DNA of 64,000 bases from contig CM063106.1 of assembly GCA_031841125.1 (NCBI GenBank), positions 72,528,101-72,592,100 on the forward strand. The letters are read 5' to 3'. Positions 11,101-22,357 of the stretch are shown here, piece by piece; positions within the stretch are counted from its first letter, which is position 1; each line of letters starts with the position of its first letter. The DNA is from Acanthococcus lagerstroemiae (taxonomy: Eukaryota > Arthropoda > Insecta > Hemiptera > Eriococcidae). A program made the translations under genes and the position numbers. Below the pieces are notes generated by a model that was not told the DNA's origin, searched no databases, and worked only from the letters and a program-made list of their open reading frames with translations.

Positions 11101-14100
11101 AGTCGATGTGCATTATTTTTATGCGGTACTCAGCCTCCATTTTCATGCAAGTTCTTGAGATGCGACATTTTTGAACTGACACGTTGCAATCAAAACGGCG
11201 GATCGATTGTACCAATGTGAAAGTATATGTACAGCCCTAGAGATACTAGCACACCCTCACGATGTCGAGTCCCAAGCCTTGGTAAATTACATAGATATTT
11301 AATTATAATCAGTTTTTTAGTCGAGTAAGTTATATTTATTATCTAACAGATGTACTGTTATTTAGATAGGACAAAGGCACGGCGGCTTCCTCGGCATCCT
11401 TCAAAGAGCTCTAGCCCGAGCGTCTCCACATATTTGGTTCGAGAGGGATGAAGTTAAGGATCGGGAAGCGGTTGCCGAAAGGTAATGATCTATCGATTTC
11501 TTCGATTTTGCTGTGGTTATTTTTGGGAACTTATCCCATCTCAGACTTACAATTGTTGGAACTGGATTAATAAGCATAAGACCTGGACAATCCAAACACG
11601 AGAAAGAAAAAAGATAGAAGCTTTTTAAATATAGTGTTATCGGAGAATGTTGAAAATACGATGGACAGAAGAGATCAGAAATGAGGAAGTACCTATTGCG
11701 GCAAATAGGAAGGAAAAGAGAATATCGTGAAATGAAGAGTTGAAATGATAGGTTATAATATAAGACATGATGGGATATTGTTATCACTGCTAGAGTGAAT
11801 GGTTGAAGGACAGAACTGAAAAGGAAGGCAAGGAATGAGCTATGAAAAGCAGATAATGAAGGATAACAAAGCGTAAATCCTTCTCAGAAATGAAAAGATT
11901 AGCGCAGAAGGGAAAAAATGGAGAGCACCTATTAGTCGAGAGTCTAAGGAATATAACAAATGTTTGCAGTTCGAGAAATTATTGTAGATAAAGGATGAGT
12001 ACAGAAATGTGTCTTCGTGATCAGAAATAAGAACTTTCTGGTAATAATACAGAACAGTTGCCGTGTCCGTTGAAACACGAAAGCCATGAGAATCAACTCA
12101 CTAGGACTAGAGTATTCACTTGACTTCTCACCCATTTCATCCTTGCTGTAATAATATTCTGTGTTGCAGAATTCGAAAGCACGTTTCGGATCCGAACAAT
12201 CCTCCTATACTAATATTCCCCGAAGGAACGTGCATAAATAATACCTCGGTAATGCAGTTCAAAAAGGGTAGCTTCGAAGTTGGAAGCATAATTTATCCAG
12301 TTGCCATTAAGGTGAGTATCCGCATCCTTATAAAATTGTCTGTATGTACGTTTGTTACAACTTAACACCCATACCACAACAATTGGAGATCAAAATTTCC
12401 AGAATATGTTCGGATGAGCCAGGAATAGGCTTCAGTAATCCGATAGTTGGGAAAGGAACCGGCATATAGTCGAGTATCGCTGGAGATTTCTTGGATACCC
12501 GTGTCATAAATACTAAGCAATCATTTTAGTAAGAGCTGAGTCCCGAGGATTTGATTACAATAAAATGACGCATGATTGTAAAACTTAATATTACAGTCGA
12601 TGCTCGATAATTCAAAGCTCAATAATTCGTACCAAACCTCTGGTCTCTTGAGAAAATCGCTATAATTCGAACAAAATCAATGCATTTTGATCCCCTGGAT
12701 AAATCGAATTAATTTTTCTCGATAAACGCTCGGTAATTCGTTCAAAAACCTCGTGTCAGTTCTGTAATTCGTACATCGCACCTCATGTCAGCTCTGTAAT
12801 TCGTATGTTGCTTGGTAATTTGTTCAACAACCTCGTGTCAGTTCTGTAATTTGTACGTCGCACCTCATGTCAGTTCTATAATTTGTACATCGCACCTCTT
12901 GTCAGCTCTGTAATTTGTACGTTGCTCGATAATTCGTTCAACAACCTCGTGTCAGCTCTGTAATTTGTACATGGGTGGTCAGTCGACCCTCTTGCTGGCA
13001 GTGAGATAGGTGTGCATGAGAACTTGTTTGTTCGTGCAATGAGCATGAATTCGTATGTACTGTAGGTGGATATTTGTTCTGATGTGTATACATTTTCTTG
13101 CTTTTTTACAAAGGAGCAAAGTTGATGATGCTGTTTTCTCAGCGCTTGTCACTCTTGAGAACGCTGTTGATAAGACACAAATTCCGACTGCGGTTCAGAA
13201 AAACTAACTGACTTTTATTCTTAGAGAAAATACCCACTGCCTGACGTAATTTTGAATTGTACATACATGCTGTATTTACATTAAATTTCGAAACATGTGT
13301 AAAACATTTTTCCCTCATTGCCCTGCGAACTTTTGATAGTTCGAATTTTTCCTTTTCCGCTCGCTATGATTCGAACTTCCCATAATTCGAAAATCGCGAT
13401 AATTCAAATAATTCCCCTGGTCCCTTGAGTTTCGAATTATCGAGCGTCGACTGTAAACATGTTTCGCTGACGGAAAGAAACCATTACTAGAATATCGATT
13501 ATACATACTAGTATGGGGTTCCTAATAATCGGTATAAAGGCCAAGAATAATTATGTATGTACAATAGATTCAACTTCGTGACCGTTTCAGCCGCTCTGAT
13601 TCCTACTTTTTCTTCTAGTAGGTAACTAAAAACGGATCCGGTAGCGTTCTTCTATTTTTCAATTTATAGACTTATCGTTAACGTTGTGTGTTTGTAATAT
13701 ATGCCACAGTACGATCCGAGATTCGGAGACGCGTTTTGGAACAGCAGCAAGTATTCGATGATGCAGTACCTCTATATGATGATGTCCAGCTGGGCAATCG
13801 TCTGTGATGTCTGGTATTTGCCGCCAATGAGGATGCAGCCAAATGAGACTGCTGTACAGTTTGCTAATCGAGTGAAAAAAGCAATTGCCGAACGAGGTGG
13901 TTTAGTTGATCTCATGTGGTAAGTATACATATGACCAGGACCCGTTTGTTGGCAATTTTCTCACGCGCCTGTATCTTTTTGAAAGAAATTGTTGGAGAAC
14001 ATTCCTCTGCCCAGGAGCCTGAAGTACGTCCATGACTATGCAAAACAAGCACCATACTTCATGTGACGGCTGAATAAAAGCATGCACCTAGTGCAGACAT

Positions 14101-17100
14101 AATACTTCCCGAGCAGTTTCTTGTTCCAATGATATTTCAAGTGCTCGAACTAACTGAGTGAGACAAGTTGATAGTGGTAGACTATACCAATAGTGACTGG
14201 TATGAGAGAGAAAATCGAATTCTCGGTTGTTACTATGTCGATCATTATTGGTATCAGTAGTTATCCAGTGCTGTCGACATTGTCTTTTTGTAGTATCGCA
14301 AGCTTAAGCACTTAAGTTTTAGCTAACTCAAGAAAATGTCCGATATTGAAGTCTAATTGTCAAGCGAGGCTTTCCCTTTTTTCCCTCCTCGTTGACTTGA
14401 CTTTTTACATCGGACATTAGGAACCTCATAATTCTGGCTGTGAGCTTGGAGTCACGCATAGTTCTTCCTTCAGTTCCCTGCCCGCTGTCTGGAGATTTAA
14501 AAAAATTATGAATTCAGTTTTAGGGACGTCATGTTTTTTTTTTTTTGTCCCAGTAGACACGCTGTTATAATTTTGAAATCGGCACTAGGAAAAGCATATA
14601 GAATTGCTGCGAATCAGTTAACTGTTCGAATATTTTAGTTTTGCATAGCTAGAAAACGGACCGAACTGTACACTTTATGGACAAAATTGTCATTCTAGTA
14701 CAAATGTTCGGCTGAGTCGTCTCCTTCAATTTCAGATGAATTACGACGCAAAAATGTATGATGGGCACGTAGAAAGGGGGTATAACTACCTAATTTGTTT
14801 TCTTTTATTTTTCTTTAAAACTGTAGGACCTATCTCAAAAACTAACAATGCAAAAATGTTCCTTGTGAAGTTTTACATAGGGAGCACTGTACATCATTCC
14901 CGTAGGTATACCATATTGCTAATAAAATAACGTCGCACTGATCTCCTTTTCATGCTCCATTTCAAATTGAAAAAAAAATCGTGTTGCAAAATATTATTTT
15001 TCTAATTACCAGTCACAAACATACATAGTCAAAAGGGGGGGGGGAATGAAATATCAAGATTGTTGGCGGGACTTTTCCCATGCTACTATCAGCGTATAAG
15101 GAATTTTTGGATTTGGTTACCCCAAGAAAGATTAGTTTCCGATTTAAGAACTGACGGTAACCAGACAGTTTTCTTGTTATTTTAATCAGTTTTCACTCAT
15201 CTTCGTTCATTTCAGCCAAGGCCGGATTCTGTGTATGAAAATAGTTCTTTATAAGATGGTCAAGAATTTAAATTCGTAGTGAACTATCCTCGCTACATCA
15301 GGTTTCTGCGTAGAATTGGAACCTTAGTGGGCCAATGACTTCATTTAGTATTCAAATTTGAGCTAGGTAGGATAGTTTACCCCATATTTAATTCTTTACA
15401 TTCGCGTAAAGAATGTAAAGAATCTAACCCTGATTTCAGCTATCAGTTATCTCGCCCTACCTTTCCCTTGGATTTTTAACTAGTTACCCCTGCGATTTTG
15501 TTATTGTACAATATTTTTTGGATCTATTTTCACAGTTTCTGTTGATTGGTGTGTGCCACAGTTTTTGACATTTTTATGTTTTTACTTTGGCACACAACGG
15601 AAAAAAGCGTTACTTTGGAGCATAACGAGAAGTGCGTTACAATAGTATATTACACACCAAGAGTCAAAAGTGAGTCATGTAAACTCACTTTTGGTTGTTG
15701 TTGTGGAAGATATTTTTTATACTATTTGTTCAGAAGCAGCAATGTTTTTCGCTGACATGGTCTATATTTTTTTTAAATCTATTTATTTGGTGATTTTTGT
15801 GTGCGTAATCAATTCAAAAATTTAATTGGCTCAGTTAATTACTATGAAGTACAGTATCACAGTCTTGTCTTCAGTTTGTTCACGTGCACAAACAACATAC
15901 ACAGATAGTGGCCAGCAAAAACGTAACAGCTGTACTACATTGTGAATATTTAAATGTGTTCAGTCGCTATTTCGTTATTCGCTCCGTGGCCGAGTTGTTA
16001 GAGACGATCGCTGCATTTCAGTCAAATGTTACGATGGGTGCGGATTCGATTCCCCGATACAAAATTACTGGTCAGCAATTTTTTCATGTAAAAACGCTTC
16101 ACATTGAGGGACGTTTACTTTACATGCAGGTTTCGTTAGCACTTGATGCATGAATGATAGGCGCTTCTTGTTGTCCGTAAAACACCAACGTAAACATTGG
16201 CTTTCTGATCGAGTAGTATAAAAAAATAATAATAATACTTAATAGCTAATAAATAAAAATAATACTGAATGACTGACTGGACTGACTGACACGATAACAT
16301 TTTCATGTCGGCGCAGTCCGCGAAGCAAAGACATGAAAATGCTCTCCCGTGGTTGCAGACTTGTCTGCAGCGCTAGCAGAGCGTAGTGCTCGCAGGTCTG
16401 ACTGACTGACTGATTTCGAACAATTTAGACAAGAAAATATAATTGTAATTTTACTTTAGTGATGGCTGTACCTAGAAAATTATATTTAGGTATAAAAATA
16501 ACATGTCAGAAACTTCATACAAAACAATTTTTTTTTTAAATTGAGAATTAGCCCTCCACAACAGCCTGATGGCCAATTACAGTGGGAAGTAGGCATATTT
16601 TCAACCGATTTTTGGATTGTTTTCAACCGATTTCTTAGCGGTGCTTTAACCAATTTTTTGGCGGTTTTTAACCGAGTTTTCGGTGGTTTTCGAATCGATT
16701 TTCCGGCGGTGCTTTAATCATTTTTTTAGCGGGCCTTGATCAATTTTTCGACGGTTTTTCAACATTCTTTATTAGTTTTTTAACCGATTTTTCTGCGTTT
16801 TTTGAACCGATTTTGTGGCTGGGTTTTAATCAATTTCTTGGCGGGTTTGAATCAATTTTCGGCGGTTTTTTAACCGATTTTTCGGTGGTTTTCGAATCGA
16901 TTTTCGGGCGGTTCTTTAACCAATTTTTTGGCGGGCTTTAACCGACTTTTTGGTAGTTTTTAACCAGGCGGGTTCCGAACAGATTTTTCGGCGGTTTTCT
17001 AACCGATTTTTTAGCGGGTCTTCATCAATTTTTCGACGGTTTTTCAACATTCTTTGTTAGTTTTTTAACCGATTTTTCTGCGGGTTCTAAACCAATTTTG

Positions 17101-18314
17101 TGGCTGGGTTTTGACCAATTCTTTGGCGGGTTTGAGTCGATTTTCGGTGGTTTTTAACCGATTTTTTGGTGGTTTTCCTACTGATTTTCCGGCGATTCCT
17201 CAACTAATTTTTTGGCGAGCTTTATCCCACTTTTCGGAGATTTTTAACCAATTTTTTAGCGGGTCTTAATATTTATTTTTCGGCGGTTTCCGAACAGATT
17301 TTTCAGCCGTTCGTTAACTGATTTTGTGACTGGGTTTTAACCATTTTTTTGGCGGGTTTGAATTGATTTTCGGCGGTTTTTTAACCGATTTTGTGGCTGA
17401 GGTTTAACCAATTTTTTGGCGGTTTTTAACCGATTTTCGGCGGTTCTTTAGCCAATTTTTTGGGCGTTTTAATCGATTTTTCGGCAGTTCTTTAACCGGT
17501 ATTTTTGGCGGTCATTTCAGTTTTTCAGCCAATTTTTTGGTAGTTTTGGAACCAATCTTGTGACTAGTTTCTAACTATTTTTTTTGACATGTTTTAATTG
17601 ATTTTTGGACGGGTTTCAAGCCGATTTCTTGGCGGTTCTTGACAGATTTTTCTGCCGTCTTTGAACCGATTTTCGGTGGGTTTTACCTATTTTTTGACGG
17701 TTTTGATCAATTTTCCAAAGTAGTTTTTTTTTTGTTATTATTTATTTATTTATTGGTTGGTTGGTTGGTTGGTTGGTTGGTTAGTTAAAAACTTGCTGAT
17801 TACCGGGGTTTCGGCTAACTGGTCCAATATTTGAAAATCAGTTGGCTGGTTCCAAAATGAAGAATTGACGTAGCAAACTGGCTACTAGAATTTGCTGAGT
17901 ACCGACCTTTGAAATTACATTTATGGCGGAGGAAGAGGTGACTCCCCCATACTCCTTCGTTTTGCTACAGCTTTGTCAAAAACTATCGGTATGCTTATCG
18001 CTATTTCTGACAAAATTTGGGATTGTCATCTGTCGAGCTCAACTTCCATTTCTGCCACGTTCGTATCGCACTGTTTGTAGGGTTGCACCAAAGGGACTTC
18101 ATTAGTGAAGGAGTTGAATTCTATCATTCCCGAAGAGCATGCGTAAGACCAGCGAAATCGATCCAATTACATTTTTGAACCAAGGTACATCGTACACAGT
18201 TTGAAATAATATTCGAATAATTTCAGGGACGGCCAATTGAAAAGAATGAAGCCGAAGAAAGAATGGAAAGAACGGCAGCAAGAAGAATTCAGTAAAAGAT
18301 TAAAGGTGGAATAA
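5114..18314 (+). CDS. Gpat4: Glycerol-3-phosphate acyltransferase 3/4-type, copy 1 (C-terminal 262 residues in window)
   Basis: Five exons are supported by frame, splice sites and family match: 5114-5347, 11366-11481, 12170-12311, 13710-13918 and 18227-18314 (stop 18312-18314). The family transfers an acyl chain to sn-1 of glycerol-3-phosphate at the ER, the first step of triacylglycerol and phospholipid synthesis. All four acyltransferase blocks are visible: NHTSPID (catalytic His/Asp), HIWFERDEVKDR, LIFPEGTCINN, and YPVAIKYDPRFGDAFWN. The C-terminus DGQLKRMKPKKEW also fits. The exon before 5114 (the NWNLxTRTN exon of copy 2) and all N-terminal exons are absent from 1-5113, so they lie upstream or are lost. 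Introns are 6018, 688, 1398 and 4308 nt and full of mobile elements. Exon sizes 234/116/142/209 equal those of copy 2. Motifs are intact, so an active enzyme is likely if the 5' half exists. Confidence 0.9.
6165..6440 (-). repeat. Dispersed GC-richer repeat, copy 1 (inverted pair with 10150-10420)
   Basis: Its reverse complement aligns along about 240 bp with 10150-10420. Shared blocks include TTCCTGCGTCGCCA, GTACCARGACGAG, GTTGCCTCGGTCAGTAGGGT and CTCRGGCCAGCCTCA. The base composition is clearly richer in GC than the surroundings. It is probably a retroelement fragment of unknown class: no open frame, no poly-A tail and no terminal repeats are recognisable. Confidence 0.65.
7489..7842. mobile_element. 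hAT-type MITE with 8-bp target duplication GTCGAAAT
   Basis: The ends are CAGGGACGTGCCGAA and TTGGTGCATCCCTG, the CAGGG...CCCTG form typical of hAT. GTCGAAAT occurs immediately on both sides (7481-7488 and 7843-7850). The interior has repeated AACTGACTCAACTCA phrases and no transposase frame. A related copy lies at 19568-19787. Confidence 0.8.
8113..8349. mobile_element. 237-bp fold-back MITE
   Basis: The two halves are near-complete inverted repeats. ATGTGACTGGGTCGGAAGAA pairs with TTCTTCCGAGCCGGTCACAT, and the centre AAATACATACT pairs with AGTATGTATTT. The whole element could form one long hairpin. No target duplication is clear. It is inserted in the decayed satellite. Confidence 0.7.
8560..9110. 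repeat. Purine/pyrimidine-biased low-complexity tract
   Basis: Long stretches of GAAAA/CTTTT-type sequence, with recurring TTTTCTTCTC and AAGGAAG words on both strands. Open frames here on either strand are compositional and match no family. Confidence 0.4.
10140..10420 (+). repeat. Dispersed GC-richer repeat, copy 2
   Basis: Inverted partner of 6165-6440 within the same GPAT intron. It shares TTCCTGCGTCGCC, GGTTGCCTCGGTCAGTAGGG and GGCTCGGGCCAGCCTCAG. A CTG repeat, (CTG)5, sits just before it at about 10116-10131. Confidence 0.6.
11640..11975 (+). pseudogene. LINE 3' fragment (RTE-like endonuclease/reverse-transcriptase family)
   Basis: The + strand can be read, with frameshifts, as a reverse-transcriptase C-terminal tail: RRMLKIRWTEEIRNEEV, then MMGYCYHC...EWLKDRTEKEG. 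Homologous sequence occurs at 46790-47100 (+), and on the minus strand at 30380-30580, where the frame is better preserved (MRHSGIISLLLEGRVEGKNW). It lies in the second intron of GPAT copy 1. Stops and shifts show it is dead. Confidence 0.6.
12594..13453 (+). mobile_element. pogo/Tigger-type element, defective
   Basis: The ends CAGTCGATGCTCGATAATTC and GAATTATCGAGCGTCGACTG are inverted repeats of the pogo/Tigger kind, flanked by TA (12592-12593 and 13454-13455). Near 13110-13205 the + strand reads VDDAVFSALVTLENAVDK followed by a stop, which resembles the acidic tail of a pogo-type transposase. The catalytic domain is absent. Much of the left half is a ~32-bp tandem array. Confidence 0.75.
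12750..12975. repeat. ~32-bp tandem array inside the pogo-type element
   Basis: About seven units of the form CCTCRTGTCAGYTCTGTAAT followed by TYGTAC and either ATCGCA or a variant with GTTGCTYGRTAATTYGTTCA. Each unit resembles the element's terminal ATAATTCG motif, so the array may have grown from the terminal repeat. Confidence 0.65.
13919..15980. other. GPAT copy 1 intron sequence
   Basis: Part of the 4.3-kb last intron. Apart from the hairpin repeat at 15625-15715 and G/T homopolymer runs (about 14535, 15037), I see no gene or bounded element. Confidence 0.4.
15625..15715. repeat. Dispersed hairpin repeat, copy 2
   Basis: CAAAAGTGAGT-CATGTAA-ACTCACTTTTG forms a stem with 11-bp arms. Flanks resemble copy 1 at 3825-3905 (AATAGTA...ACACCAAG before, GTGGAAGATAT after). 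Confidence 0.5.
15981..16262 (+). mobile_element. tRNA-derived SINE candidate
   Basis: An A-box-like TGGCCGAGTTG (15987-15997) and a B-box-like GATTCGATTCC (16043-16053, one mismatch to GGTTCGANNCC) are spaced as in tRNA genes. The 3' part loses tRNA pairing: the acceptor GCTCCGT has no partner. After an unrelated body comes an AT-rich tail, TAAAAAAATAATAATAAT. This is the standard build of a pol III SINE. No second copy was seen in the window. Confidence 0.55.
16262..16420. repeat. ACTG microsatellites around a 12-bp-arm hairpin
   Basis: (GACT)n tracts at about 16265-16290 and 16395-16412 flank an inverted repeat. CATTTTCATGTC (16298-16309) pairs with GACATGAAAATG (16330-16341), with a GC-rich loop. 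GCAGACTTGTCTGC follows. Confidence 0.5.
16594..17725. repeat. Degenerate minisatellite with higher-order period
   Basis: Roughly 45-50 units of 21-26 bp with consensus near TTTTAACCGATTTTTCGGCGG. A distinctive series (CGACGGTTTTTCAACATTCT, then TTTTGTGGCTGGGTTTT, then TTGGCGGGTTTGA) occurs from about 16745 and again about 285 bp later from about 17030. A partial third copy lies near 17310. This is higher-order organisation in an array less than 1.2 kb long, within the last intron of GPAT copy 1. Confidence 0.8.
17728..17788. repeat. Microsatellites (TTTA)n and (GGTT)n
   Basis: TTATTTATTTATTTA is followed by seven GGTT units, directly after the minisatellite. Confidence 0.9.
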
Positions 18315-20972
18315 CGCATATCAAAAGAACGTAGTTCGTTAATTTATTTATTTGTTCTTTCGTTATTCGTCGGTTTCGTCAACAAAACGCCTACCTACCA
18401 AATTTGAGCATTTTTAATTAACTTATTTCTAAATTGTCGCGTTTGTACGTGCCTTTTATATTGTGGTGATCGCCACTACGTACTCTTGATAATCTTCTAG
18501 AAGACTAACATGTTTATTCCCTTCGAATATCTTCTTCTTTTTTCCTTTTTTTTCTTCTTTTTCTTGTTTTTGTACACCTTATAGAGCTGGCACTATCATG
18601 CTTTTGTAATAATAGTTTTGATTCTTAAATACTTCTACGACTTCTTCGGTACGAAGTTTGCAATGTCGGCTCGTATCATTTTTCAGATGTTGCATTTACC
18701 GTAACGTAATTTACGGTAACGAACAACGAAAATCTAGTAACGATGAAGCGTTACGTCATATGTTACGTTACCGTTACGCCAGCTCCATACGGTATGTGGT
18801 TATTTGTAGAATAGAAAGGCGAAGGTGTATCACGTTTTCCATGTGGTAGTTCTGTTACCAAAATTTTCACGTGTTTATTTGTTCCTTGTCAGTACGCTGT
18901 ACCCCGTACGTTTGTAAGAATTTCTATTTTTAAGGTGTCAACGATCGTTTCTTAGCGCTGTGTAAACTTAATTTTTCCCGCGTAGAAACCCGTTTGGTGA
19001 AACACGTGCGTGTACTCGTTTGTATTTTTTTATAGGCGGTCGATTTGTTTTCTTTACTGACGCGAATGTGTCGAGCTTCTTACCTCTGTATTCGGTTACT
19101 GGTGCCGCGATGGTGACGTGAGGCCTACGAGACCACTCTTTACCAACAGCCAACTGCCTTAGACGATATTATATTCAAATGAAAATGTATAACGTCTAAG
19201 CCAACTGCTTGTATTTGTAAGGCTTTCTTTTTCTCTCTCTCTTTTTTATTTCTTTTGTAAAATTGGAATATTGTACGCAGTATTTAAGGAGAACGTGCAG
19301 GGCGCAGACGAGAAAACGGAGTTATCGAGCCAAACGAACAAGACTGTTCACGAATCAAAGAAAACTTGTTTCAGTATCGCAGGAGCAGTGGCGTGCGGGA
19401 ATTTTTCCTAGGAGGTAAGCGATAAGCGTAGAGGTGAAGTAAAAATCAGAATGAAGGTATGAAACATGCTACTACGAAACGGTATTGGTGAAATTATTCA
19501 AATGGTCGTATCCCTGTGTAGGGTCATTCCAGATGCATTTATTCTTTTCTGTGACGAATAGTAGACACAGGGTCGTACCACCAACGAGTTTTTTCTTGGA
19601 GGGGCGGGGGCAAAAATTGTGAATTCCCAACTCACTCAACTCAAAATTACCAAACATCACACCAAAAAAAATCTTTGACTTGTTGGATTTTTCCAATTCC
19701 GCCTGATTGAAATTGTAAATTATCCCAACTACTGAGTGAAAATTCCTTACTGGGGGGTTGCCCTCCTTATCGATACATCCCTGAATAAACGCCAGCAAAA
19801 CAATTTTCCACCAACTTCACATCCGGTTAACCACAAAATGTTTTCATATTGCGATATGCGAGCAATGTCTAGTAAAACTCGAACCGCCTCTCTTGCTCAG
19901 TTTTTAAAAATGGTAATTCTGGTTCTTGCTTCCCACCATTAATAATTTCCAATTGTTCATTAAGAGTAAGTCGCGAAAACGATTTTTCAGTAAGATCTCG
20001 AATACCTACGCGTTTTGTGGACAATAAAACAGAACATTCAAACATAACGCGTCGACTAGTAGAAGAACATGATTACGTTTCACTGTCAACTTCGACATTT
20101 GTGTGTAGCCAAGCCGAGTCAAGTCTGACTTGAAGCGCTTCCAAAACGCAACCAAACGCACAGGTTTCGTCGCGTTGAAGGTGCTAGTGTGTTTTTATGT
20201 TGGTATTTAACACAGAGGCGGAGTGTAAGTCGTGCCATGCGTGCAGTATGGAAGAGAAGCGTTATTATATACTTAAGCATAAGCGTCAATATAGTCGCTA
20301 TTTCGCCCATGTTTCATTATCTTTTATTTGTTAAAAGTTGAAGTTGATATTGTCAATGAAAACTTATTTTCTCCGGAATTTTCTGGGTAAGCAGTGCTTA
20401 CCTTGCTTGCCTGAAATGCACGCCACTGCGCAGGAGTTTGTATTCTTGGAATCAGAAAGCAGCCATGCGTCAATTTCTGAACTTCGCTCGTTCGTTTTCT
20501 CGTTCGCCACCAGCTACGTTTCAGTCGACTGAGAATCTAGTCCAATCACTAATATTAAATAATCCTTGAACCACAACGTTTTAGTGAAGATGGGCCAAAA
20601 CAGTAAATTCAGTTATTAGATTTAGGCTGGAGATTCGTTTTTTCCTCCTCTTCCTTCAAAGCACATACTTATACAATAATTTTTTTTTTTTTTTTTTTTT
20701 TTTGCATGTATATTATGTAATGTTTGTAAATTTTGTACAGTGTAAATTAGGAGATGAAAGGCGTTTCATGTTCGAACGTCTGATGAAAACTGGACGTAGA
20801 CTGTAATTAGTTACATTTGACTGTGATGGTTGTAAAAATGAAACACCGTATTTGGGCTCTATAGGTCTATTCCAGTACTCTATATTGCATTCTCATTCGC
20901 CTTTCGTGTTATCAATTTGGTAGTGTATGATAAGAACGTATGTTTAATGTAATTAAGGCGCTGTATTGTAAT
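18315..20972. other. Intergenic stretch after GPAT copy 1
   Basis: No gene recognised. It includes short palindromic TTACCGTAA/TTTACGGTAA words near 18700, a MITE-like copy at 19568-19787 and a 27-nt poly-T at about 20678-20704. Several AATAAA-like signals follow the GPAT stop, but none is decisive as the gene end. Confidence 0.4.
19568..19787. mobile_element. Diverged copy of the 7489-7842 MITE family
   Basis: Starts CAGGGTCGTACC and ends ATACATCCCTG. The interior shares CCCAACTCACTCAACTCAAA, GACTTGTTGGATTTTTCCAA and TGAGTGAAAATTCCT with 7489-7842. No matching 8-bp flank is visible. Confidence 0.55.
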
Positions 20973-21592
20973 CAGAGATGTTTGTTCACATGACTGTGGA
21001 CAATATCTGTCTACATTTTGTTGTAAAAAAATGTAGATAATGTGTAGAACGTAGACAAAAGTAGATAAATGTAAACAATGCCGAAAATGATGAGAGAAAG
21101 CTAATATACATGTATTCAGTTAATCACAAATTCACGATAATAAATCCAAACTTAATTTCTTTGACTTATTGAATTCACAAAATCACAATTAAGACATTGT
21201 AGTTGGCTGCACTGCCAACTATGCCCTTTGTTTACTTTTGTGTATACTTTACATTTATCTACACTATTCATGTAGACAATGTGTAGAAAGTGGACAAAAG
21301 TAGATAAACGTAAACAATTATTCCTTATGAAAAAAAAAACAAAAAAAAACGAATGTACATGTAACCAGTTAATCGCGAATTCACAATAATAAATCGAAAT
21401 TTAATTTCTTTGACTTATTGAATTCATGAAATCACAATTAATAGATTGTAGGTGGCTGCACTGCCACCTACGCCCTTTGTTGGCATTTGTTTACATTTGT
21501 GTATACTTTACATTTACCTATCTACATTACATTGTCTACACGTAGACAAATGTATTTGTCTACGCAGATTTGTAAGTACACCAACATCCCTG
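20973..21592. mobile_element. Dimeric hAT-type MITE, target duplication ATTGTAAT
   Basis: The ends are CAGAGATGTTTG and CACCAACATCCCTG. ATTGTAAT lies directly on both sides (20965-20972 and 21593-21600), a perfect 8-bp duplication. The interior contains two head-to-tail copies of a ~300-bp unit rich in GTAGAYAATGTGTAGA, each with the AATTTCTTTGACTTATTGAATTC segment. Single units of the same family lie at 22358-22703 and 22719-23062. Confidence 0.8.
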
Positions 21593-22154
21593 ATTGTAAT
21601 ATTGTGGTTGTACCAGTGAGTTCGTTCATTCCTCATGGTCTTATTGTATGATTATCGATTTCATGAAATAACAGTTTACTTTTTGGCAACGCTTAAGAAT
21701 TCAAACATTCTCAAGGAATTTTGATCGTTGGCGTTTTCAAGTATCCATCGCGCCCATTTCACGCATCAAGTTCTGTTATCATATACTAATCAACTTGATA
21801 ACTGGAGAGAGGAGAGATGTATAAGTATGCAATATGGAAAGCTGGAATAGCTCTATAGTTATATGTAGGTATAATCAATCCGCCATTTTGTTTGCAGAAA
21901 GCAGTTTTAAAAGGTTAGCGTTATATGCAGGTACGGTACCTATGAATAACGTTCAATGCAGATATGGTACCTAAACGTTTTTTATAATTAGTTATCATGA
22001 TACAATGGCAAGTACTAGATAGACTATCAGATGCAGATTGGCTGTGAAGCTAAAATCACCTGTTTCAAGCCAGTAAATTAGACTCGTGTTATAGTTACTA
22101 GAGTCTCGAACATAATCACGAAATAAGCAGGGCTGCTCACTTGACAACTGGCTT

Positions 22155-22357
22155 AGAACTTACTGAAGAAGAAAAATAGGTTTTAATAGATCTTCGAGAT
22201 GCAAACTGCAAGGTCGATCAGATCAGTAAAGTATTTCAAAATAAATGCCATGAGACATTGTCCTCTCAAAAAATTCGAGATCTACGGAGCTTCTTCAGGG
22301 ATCTTCAAGTGATTGTGCAAAACTGCAGAAGTTCCTCAAAGGTGTTGAAGAAAGGAG
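22155..22357 (+). pseudogene. Decayed coding fragment split by two MITEs
   Basis: The + strand reads LTEEEK, a stop, VLIDLRDANCKVDQISKVF, then SSQKIRDLRSFF. After a frameshift comes KLQKFLKGVEER. Skipping the two MITEs at 22358-23062, the frame continues SGDLERHAFHTSCSP at 23063-23110. The style resembles the DNA-binding N-terminus of some transposases or domesticated relatives, but I cannot name the family. Stops and shifts show it is not functional. Confidence 0.4.

Noticed and set aside
12750..12975. CRISPR-like array
   Set aside because: The ~32-bp units are contiguous and diverged with no unique spacers, and they lie inside a pogo-type transposon of a eukaryotic genome.
15981..16060. 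Functional tRNA gene
   Set aside because: A- and B-box-like words are present, but the acceptor stem does not pair and no clean anticodon arm can be drawn; kept only as a SINE candidate.
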